Source: Phragmites australis
Lineage: Eukaryota > Streptophyta > Magnoliopsida > Poales > Poaceae
Reading direction: 5' to 3'
DNA: 64,000 bases
NCBI RefSeq assembly: GCF_958298935.1
Contig: NC_084938.1
Span: 27,509,501-27,573,500, forward strand
A program made the position numbers and the translations under genes. Of this stretch, positions 57,164 to 64,000 are shown one piece after another. The notes under the pieces were generated by a model. That model was given only the letters and a program-made list of their open reading frames with translations. It was not told where the DNA came from and searched no databases. Every line of letters starts with the position of its first letter. Within the stretch, counting starts at the first letter, position 1.

Positions 57164-60011
57164 TGTCCCGACACGTGTTTTATGTCTAAGATCGGAATAC
57201 GTGCCTTTCCAATATATAATATCACAACATAGTTTAAGAAAAAGTGAGTAATTAAACTTATATTATGAGTTTTTAAGCATTCAACCATTTACAATAGTTT
57301 ACACAAAATATTAGATCAACTACGTAGTGAAAACAAAACTATAGACAATAAAACAAGAGTTGAATCACATGCCCTTAGGCTCCACCCCAAAAGCTTCACC
57401 ACTCGAGAGTAGTTGCCTACTCAGGCTCGCCATCAACATCGGCGGACGTGAAGTAGCAAAAAATGAGCTCCTTCTCACCAGAAGTACCTGAAAGGGCAGC
57501 ATGAGAATGAAGGTACTCGCAAAACTTAATCCATACAGGGTACATATAGATAACCTGACTTCAAGGATTATGCATTGAGCCATTAGCAAAGAGAATGCCA
57601 CACGGTTAAGTAAATTTATGTGCGTAAGAAACCCAGAAACATGTGTGAGCACCTATACTTAACCAAACAAATATTTCCAAACATGTAAACAACATGAACA
57701 TAAATGTAAATGGAACCACAGCTCATGCAATCAATGACCATCGACAACCATGCCCAACAAAACCATACCAACCATCCCACATTCGTGACTCTACGACCAA
57801 TGCAAATATATAGGAGCATGCTCATGACCGAGAGCGTGGCAATTTGAATTATTTTTACACTCTGCAGCGGTACAACTTTACCCATACGACACGAGGACCA
57901 TATGGCTTGAGGGACCACATAGGCCCTCCCAAGAGGGTACCCGTGTCAACCTTTCTCATACTCAGAACCACCCACTTGCAATGCTCCTATGGCACCGGAG
58001 TTACCACGAGCGTGTCCTGGACACCTCCTGCTCCCCGCCACCTTACTTCTTCTTTTCTTTTTCTCTTTCGTGCCATTGGGCCGCAAGGCAAGTTTCATCA
58101 CAACATATGATATTCAGCTTATCTTACCATTGGATCATCATACGGTTAGAATGGAAGTGTTAGAGCCAACTGCGCTGATGGATGATGCTTAAACGATGCA
58201 AGCGGTCTATGGTGCCCAGACTCCTCTCCCGAACTACCCTAAGGAACTCCTCCAGGGTAGAAGACACCCCTAGTATTGCCCACATCTCGTCTCAACCTTA
58301 CCACTCATCCAACCACCAAAATCATAATCAATATTTGTGAACTGTAAGTAAACTCTAAGCTAACGAACAATGGATGAACTATTGCTCGACTTCTACTAAG
58401 GACCTATGCATTGCTAAGCATTTTGAACCACTCTTAAGTTAGACATTGACAATATTATCAAGGCTACAAGGATATGAATAATCAATAACTCAAGGTAGAC
58501 GTTTTGCATCAACATAGGTTTTACCCATAGACGTCCGACATCGACTCACTGTACATAAAAACTTACATAAATCATAACCCATCAATTTAGACTCCACAAT
58601 TCAATCAAGTGGTGTAATATGCTTAGATCTTTGCCTTGCTACTCTGGAGTTTGCCTGATACTTCCCCCACAACACTCACAAAACTCCGGGAGGTTGGCGT
58701 TGCCTTCACTCGCATGGATCGTCGGCGTAACATTCTCTAAACGGAATAAGAATGCATTGCATAAATAATAAATAATGGAAAAGTGTGCACATGATGCATT
58801 CTTGAATAATACTAGAGCATCGTGCTTCAAAAATATTTGCAAAAGATTGTTAAGTGATCGGGGTTTCCAAGTTTGAAACCCCGGACAAGCTAACCTAAGT
58901 GCAAATAGCATTGCCTGGCTAGCAATCAGACCGGGGTAGAGGTGACGGTCAAACCACCAACTTGTAGAGAGTTCTGGCCCCTGGTGGCTAGATCGCAGGC
59001 ATGCTGGCGGTCAGACCACTGTATGACGGTCAGACCGACCCTAGTGGTGGTCTGACCCATGTATAGGTTTTCAACTCGGATTCTCCAGTCCTAACTGGCG
59101 GTCAGACCGGTCCTAAATGCAGTCTGACCGTTAGACCTTGCTAGCAGCGCCTTTGCGGGGTCAGGGTGAGGACTCTGGCAAAACCTTCGACAACGATGGG
59201 TACAAAAATGCTCTATGAGACTAGTGGAGTGCCTCTAAAGTAATTTAGACAACATTCACCGAGCTAAACTTAAACCCCATAGATTGGATCTAGGCTAGGT
59301 TGAACTTGGGTCTAAACGTCATGAGGATCGAATCGAGCTCAGAAATAACAGGGAAATGGTAGGGGATGCCTCACCTTAGTGTATGGTAGCTTCCTAGCAG
59401 ATCAATTTACTCCGGAGAAGCTACGGTTTGGAGATCGGGCTTTGGGGTGTTGTGCGGGCTTGATGTTAATTGGATGAGTGTGCCTCCGGTGAGGGAGAAG
59501 AGGGGAGGAGGTCGGGGAAGTCCTCCGGAAGCTTGAGGAGGTTTCCACCATCGATCTCCAGTTGTCGTGGATGTCGAAATGGAGCTCTCCTTCTCTCTCT
59601 AAGGTGGAGTGAGGAAGAGAGTGCGGGAGTGAGTGTGATGGAGAGAGAGCAAGAGACAGTGATCAATTCACTTAAGTTGAGCTTGTGCGCTCTAGCGGTC
59701 AGACCGCTAATGCTCCCGATTAGACCACAGTAAGTCCACGTGGTAAACCCATGTTGCTGCATACCTGGCAGTCAGATCGCGGGTAAGCTCGATCAGTCCG
59801 CGAGGGTGGTTTTTGCTGAAGCTTCCTAAGTGTCCCCTTATCTTCACTCTTCACCTTTTTCTACGTATTTGGGGATTCTCCAAGTGCTCTAAACCATCTC
59901 TAAAGTAATTGAAACACATTTTGACTCAACTCGATAAAAAAAATACGTATAATTACATGCAATGATGATCATGCATGCTTAATTATGTAATTAGCATTTT
60001 CGGATGTGACA
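57164..60011 (-). mobile_element. Long LTR with GGTCAGACCG-type repeats (copy A)
   Basis: Read on the minus strand it starts TGTCACATCCGAAAATGC at 60011 and could end ...CACGTGTCGGGACA at 57164, a TG...CA LTR of about 2.85 kb. It contains many GGTCAGACCG-like motifs (58930-59150 and 59695-59800). It shares long similarity with 60167-63311. There is no matching target duplication at the 57164 end, and about 130 bp more may belong to the insertion, since the Gypsy protease is cut near 57035. Confidence 0.55.
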
Positions 60012-60165
60012 AACCTCCTCTTCGTACACGCCTTCGACCAACTCCGTATTCTGTAGAGATGGCTTTCGTCGACACACAGGCCCATCTTGACGCCCTAGGC
60101 CAAATAGAACTTCCGGTCGTCTTCGATGTTGTGGACGTACCCTATGCCTAGAATATTATCTTGCG
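60012..60165 (+). pseudogene. Gypsy protease fragment, 3' piece
   Basis: Plus-strand sequence reads NLLFVHAFDQLRIL, then in a nearby frame THAH-like DTQAHLDALGQIELPVVFD, then VVDVPYA and, after TAG, NIILRR. Plant Gypsy proteases have this order: (D)GGSS..LLF, then LGQIELPVVF, then VVDxPYAYNxILGR. Joined in order with 56589-57035 it shows that one Gypsy protease was split by the 57-60 kb insertion. Confidence 0.6.
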
Positions 60166-60766
60166 CCGAAGGTACTCGTAAGACTTAATCCATAATAGGT
60201 ACATATAATAACCCGACTCTAAGGATTATACATTTAAGTTATTATTAAAGAGTAGGCCACAAGGTTAAGTAAATTCATAAGCATAAGCAACTTAGACACC
60301 TTTGTGTTAACATCTATACTTAACAAAAGTACCTTTCTACCCTGTTACCAATAACTTGAACATAAATGTAACTGGAACCATCTCATATAATCAATAATCA
60401 TTTGAACCATCCCTAACACATTATTTCATATCACACATCCTCGAATTTCAAAGCTCTATGACCGATGCAAATGGACTGAAGCATGCTCATGACCGAGAAC
60501 GCGACAAAAATAATCAAACGATGGGAAAGTGTGCATATGATGCATGCTTGAAAATTAATAGAGCGTCGGATTTCGAAAATATTTGCAAAAGACTACCAAA
60601 TAATTAGTGTTCAGAAGTTTAAAACCCTAGATAAGACAACATAAGTGCATATAGCTTTAAGTGGTAGGCAGTCAGACCGATGTTGAAGTGGTGGTCAAAC
60701 CGCCAGCGTGCAGAAGGTTTTGGCCTGTGGCGGTCAGACTGACAGTATATTGGCGGTCAGACTAGC

Positions 60767-62193
60767 TGTCGGAGGGTGAACTCCTCAAGCAGGGATCCAG
60801 AGGGACCCCCTTTGAGATTCGGCCGGGGGGATGATTCTGAATCCATTTTGTGGGTGAAGTAAATGGGCGTAAATGAGATGCAGGTGGAATGGAATGATCG
60901 GATACAGGAAGTAGTAAATGCTTAGGAGATTTTTAGACAGGTTCGGGTCGTACTGAGCGTAACACCCTACTCCTGTGTGTATGCTATAAATGCTCTGAGA
61001 ATGTTTCTTAGAGGTTCTGCTGGGTTACAAGAATATTTGTCTAGTCTAGAGCTTCGTGCTCCTTGTTCTTCGGTGATCTTGAACTGGATTCTACCTTGAT
61101 CTCAGCTTGTACTGAACTTGACTCTGTCTTGCATTCTTGCCTCAGTCCGGCCTTTATACTCGCCGGGACAGTAGTGTGCCCAGAAAGGGATGGCGCGAGT
61201 TTCAAGACGCCATAAATGGAAAGCAACCATCATGGGCTGCCGCGCGAGGTGACGGGGAGGGTTGAAAATGCACCCCGTTCGGTCTTGTAAGTCATCATGC
61301 CATTTTTCAACAGGCGCCGCGGGGAGGGCCCACCGGGCAGCCACCGAGTGGCCCGGCGTGCCCGCCTGATCAGAGCAAGACTGACACTGCAAGGTGGCAG
61401 GCGGGGTGCCTTGGGCCTTGCGACGCTATCCCGAGGTGCACCGAATGACGCGGGATGGGACCTATGCATTAAATATCCCCAAACCTCCCTGCCAGGCCGT
61501 GGTAGGGACGTCAGCAAGCGTGGGGGGAGCAGTTGGAAGTGACAGGCTACACGCCCTCTTAAATGCGGCATCGGGCCTCTCACCAGTTGACACCTCACCG
61601 CTGGACCTTTGTGAGGGCCACCGGTGAAGGAGTTCTTAGGCCCTCGGGGAACCGAGTGCTCGGGGGCCACTGTTCACAGCTCCGATCACTCTCTCCCGGA
61701 TATGCCCTTTCTTGGTCCTCGGAGAACCGAGTGCTTGGGGGCCACTGTTAACGGCCCCGAGCACTCTCTCCTGGAACTGGTTGTTTGTGTCCTCGGGGAA
61801 TCGAGTGCTCGGGGGCCACTGTTCACAGCCCCGAGCACTCTCTTCCGGAACTGACTTCCCCTGGGGTCCTCGGGGGACTCGGGTGCTCGGGGGGCCACTG
61901 TTCACAGCCCCGAGCACCCCCTTCCCGGTACTTGGCTTTTCATGTCGTCGGGGGACTTGAGTGCTCGGGGGCCACTATTTGCGGCCCTAAGCACTCTCTT
62001 CCCGGAACTTGATCTTCTCAGGTCATCGGGGAAATCGGGTGCTCGGGGACCACTGTTCATGGCCCCGAGCACCCTCTCCCGGGACTTGGTCTTCTCGTAC
62101 CTCGGGATGATAACCCCCACGGGAGGGCTCCACGTGGCACTCTGCTGATCTGGCCTCGGGACTCGGGGACCCCTGGTTCCTGTGTCACCGACA
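60767..62193 (-). mobile_element. Solo LTR, GC-rich stem-loop family (copy 3, inverted)
   Basis: 1427 bp with TGTCGG at one end and CCGACA at the other, flanked by CTAGC at 60762-60766 and 62194-62198. The promoter-side TATA (AGTATAAAGG on the minus strand, 61151-61160) and the shared 'acaccctactcctg' block show it runs on the minus strand. It is more diverged than copies 1 and 2 but has the same plan. Six stem-loop units lie at 61640-62100. Confidence 0.9.
61640..62100 (-). repeat. Stem-loop array inside LTR copy 3
   Basis: Six units, each about 75-78 bp, of the form GAGTGCTCGGGGGCCACTG...CAGCCCCGAGCACTC with arms that pair. The loops differ in sequence from those of copies 1 and 2 (TGTTCA rather than ACGTG), but the arms are kept. 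Confidence 0.85.
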
Positions 62194-63311
62194 CTAGCCC
62201 TATTGGCGGTCAGACCACGAGATCCTACCAGCGCTACTTTGCGAGGTTGCCGGCGAAGGCTCCAGCGAAACCTTCAACCACGAAAGGTACCAAAATGCTC
62301 TATAGAACTAGTGGAGTGCTTTTTGGATGGTTTGGATAACGTTCATCGAGCCAAACATGGAAAACTCCACGGATAAGCCCAAGGCTGGGGTTACGCTTGG
62401 GTCCAAATGTCATGTGGATCGACTCGCGCTTCGGAATGATGGAGAATCGGTAGGGGATGGCTCACCTTAGTGTAGGGAAGCTTTCTATTGGAGAGGATCA
62501 CTCCGGGGAAGCTCCCGATTTGGAGATCGGGCTCCGGGGTGGTTTAGGGCTTGAGGTGGATGAGCTCGCGTGGAAACTTCACCGACAATGAGGGTGAAGG
62601 GGATGACCTTGAGGAAGCCTTTGGGGAGCTTGAGGAATTCCCCTCCGTTGATCTTCGGACGTCGTGGTGGTCAATATAGAGCTCTCTTCTCTCCTCAAGC
62701 TTGGGGCTTGCTCCGACGAAATGGAAGCTTGAGGATGAGCTCAGGGATGACATGGGAGACTCGTGGACGATCTCCACCTTAGATCTCCAGCCTCCACTAA
62801 ACTCGGGTGGAGGATCTCCTCTCCCTGCTCCTCTCTCCCTTCTTTCTCCTTTCTCTCTCTGACTCAGATGGGGAAGAACGACCGAGTGGGTGGTTGAGTA
62901 GATAAGAGTTTGGTCGATGGCTTAAGTGACGGTTCTGGATAGTGGTGGTCAGACCACAAGCTCGGGCGATCAGATCGCCCTGGGATATAGGCCAAAGTTG
63001 CTTTGCTCGTGTCTAGTGGTAAGACCGCAGGAAGCCCACGTGAAAATCCTACGTGGCTGCCCCTTGGCGGTCAAACCGCGGGGAATTCTGGTCAAACTGT
63101 GAGAAGGTTCTTTTGCTAAAATTTCATAATTTTCCTATGTTTCTATTCTTCTTCATCTCCAAGGTATTTAGGGTTTTCTTGAAGGGCTCTAAACTACCAC
63201 CAAGTACTTTTGAAACATGTTTAAACTCAAATTATCAAACAAATACACGTAAACATAATGTCATGATGCTTATGAATGTTTAATCACGTGATTAGTGTTT
63301 TGGGACATGAC

Positions 63312-64000
63312 AGCTCCACACCAAGTCGATGGGTAAACAAACTTGAGCCACTAACGCTCAAGGTGTCGGCGAGTCACAAAAACTTTAAGGCACCGTCGTA
63401 CCTCTCGGTACATGGTAGGATCACTCCTTGATCCACTTTCTAGTAAGCAACAACTCTCTCTAGGTCTATTAGCATCAATCACTCTCTAATCTTATGCTTA
63501 ATTGCCTTGGATGATCACGATAAGTGCTTTGATGGCTTGGATATCTTCTCATGTGTATATGAGGTTCTCTAGACGCCAGTAGCTTCAAATGACCAGTAGT
63601 CTCAAACCCGCCAACTAGCTGTAGCCCTAACGGTTCAAATTCATTGTATATGCTGAATGATCCGGTGTAGACAATAAAATACTTACCAGACCATCCAGTG
63701 TGTACCTCTTCCATAATTAGTCGTTAGAACTCCACTCAAAGCTTCTGTGAACATTAGACTATTCGGTGTGATCTTTATCTCCATCACTGGACCATCCTGC
63801 GTGTGTACTTGAGCCCATCCGAGCCACTGACATCTTCTTCTCTGCACAAAATACTTTGGTGTATTTTCCCTTGTATTCAATCCTTAGTGCCAGACTATCG
63901 GGTGTGTTGTTTGATCTTCTCTTCTGAGAAAGACACTCCAGTGTGCACTCTCTTCATTCGCCAGACTATCCGGCAAGTAGAACTTAAATCTTTCAGCCTA
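63312..64000 (-). repeat. LTR fragment of the GGTCCGACG-motif family, inverted
   Basis: This is an inverted, diverged copy of 53.5-54.4 kb. On the minus strand it has the variants of the TGGTCC motif (63650-63980), a segment translating as EFEPLGLQLVGG and LKLLASREPHIHMRRYPSHQ, and the 'gatcaaggagtgatcctacc' block. It runs off the window end. Confidence 0.6.

Larger units (their letters stand above)
60167..63311 (-). mobile_element. Long LTR with GGTCAGACCG-type repeats (copy B), truncated and interrupted
   Basis: On the minus strand it starts TGTCATGTCCCAAAACACTA at 63311. It aligns with copy A: 'aaggtactcg' at 60164 against 57510, and 'aaaatatttgcaaaaga' at about 60577 against 58831. It lacks the last about 350 bp of copy A. 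The solo LTR at 60767-62193 is inserted in it. Copies A and B are in the same orientation with only about 155 bp between them. Confidence 0.55.

Overview
This is a plant nuclear window from a grass (Poaceae). The evidence is spliced plant genes and gene relics (a thaumatin-like protein, a plant F-box protein, an ARMADILLO-REPEAT-ONLY protein, the 20S proteasome alpha-4 subunit, a class-I carboxylesterase), together with Copia/Sirevirus-type, Gypsy, Helitron, CACTA, hAT and Tourist-like elements of the kinds that fill grass genomes. The mix of AT-rich intergenic DNA with very GC-rich coding exons is also grass-like. The species cannot be named from sequence alone. Layout: 17-1427 is a solo LTR of a GC-rich family. 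1.4-14.5 kb is mostly featureless DNA with MITEs, a proteasome alpha-4 pseudogene (5337-5931, minus), a frameshifted F-box gene (about 8563-9569, minus) and an FBD-like fragment (about 11180-11400, minus). 14527-15969 (minus) is the only host gene that looks intact: a three-exon thaumatin-like protein with a hydrophobic C-terminal tail and a TATA box near 16209. 18004-21187 (minus) is a Helitron with recognisable 5' and 3' ends and a broken PIF1-like helicase remnant. 22220-24059 (minus) is an ARMADILLO-REPEAT-ONLY pseudogene with four in-frame TAG stops and several frameshifts. 27.6-31.1 kb (plus) is a decayed zinc-knuckle/DUF4283-like retroelement protein. It ends just upstream of a carboxylesterase gene body that has lost its N-terminal third (31396-32040, plus). 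33495-42333 (plus) is a complete Copia retrotransposon of Sirevirus character: 1190-bp LTRs that match by eye, a 5-bp target duplication, PBS, gag and pol split by one in-frame TAG, and polypurine tracts. 44.7-54 kb holds a hAT-like MITE with a target duplication, a CACTA-like element carrying P450-like sequence nested in an LTR, and a Tourist-like MITE. 54.7-64 kb is a nest of retrotransposon pieces: a Gypsy protease fragment split by another element, two further solo LTRs of the first family (55158-56583 plus, 60767-62193 minus), and tandem LTRs carrying a repeated GGTCAGACCG-type motif. How the parts work together: there is no operon-like system here. The thaumatin-like gene stands alone, and the remaining host genes are relics among mobile elements. 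The Copia element is the youngest-looking insertion. The three solo LTRs share terminal motifs and an array of stem-loops, and each has its own perfect 5-bp target duplication. No convincing new biological system was found. The best leads are the stem-loop LTR family, the Copia TAG codon, the Helitron and the gene-carrying CACTA-like element.
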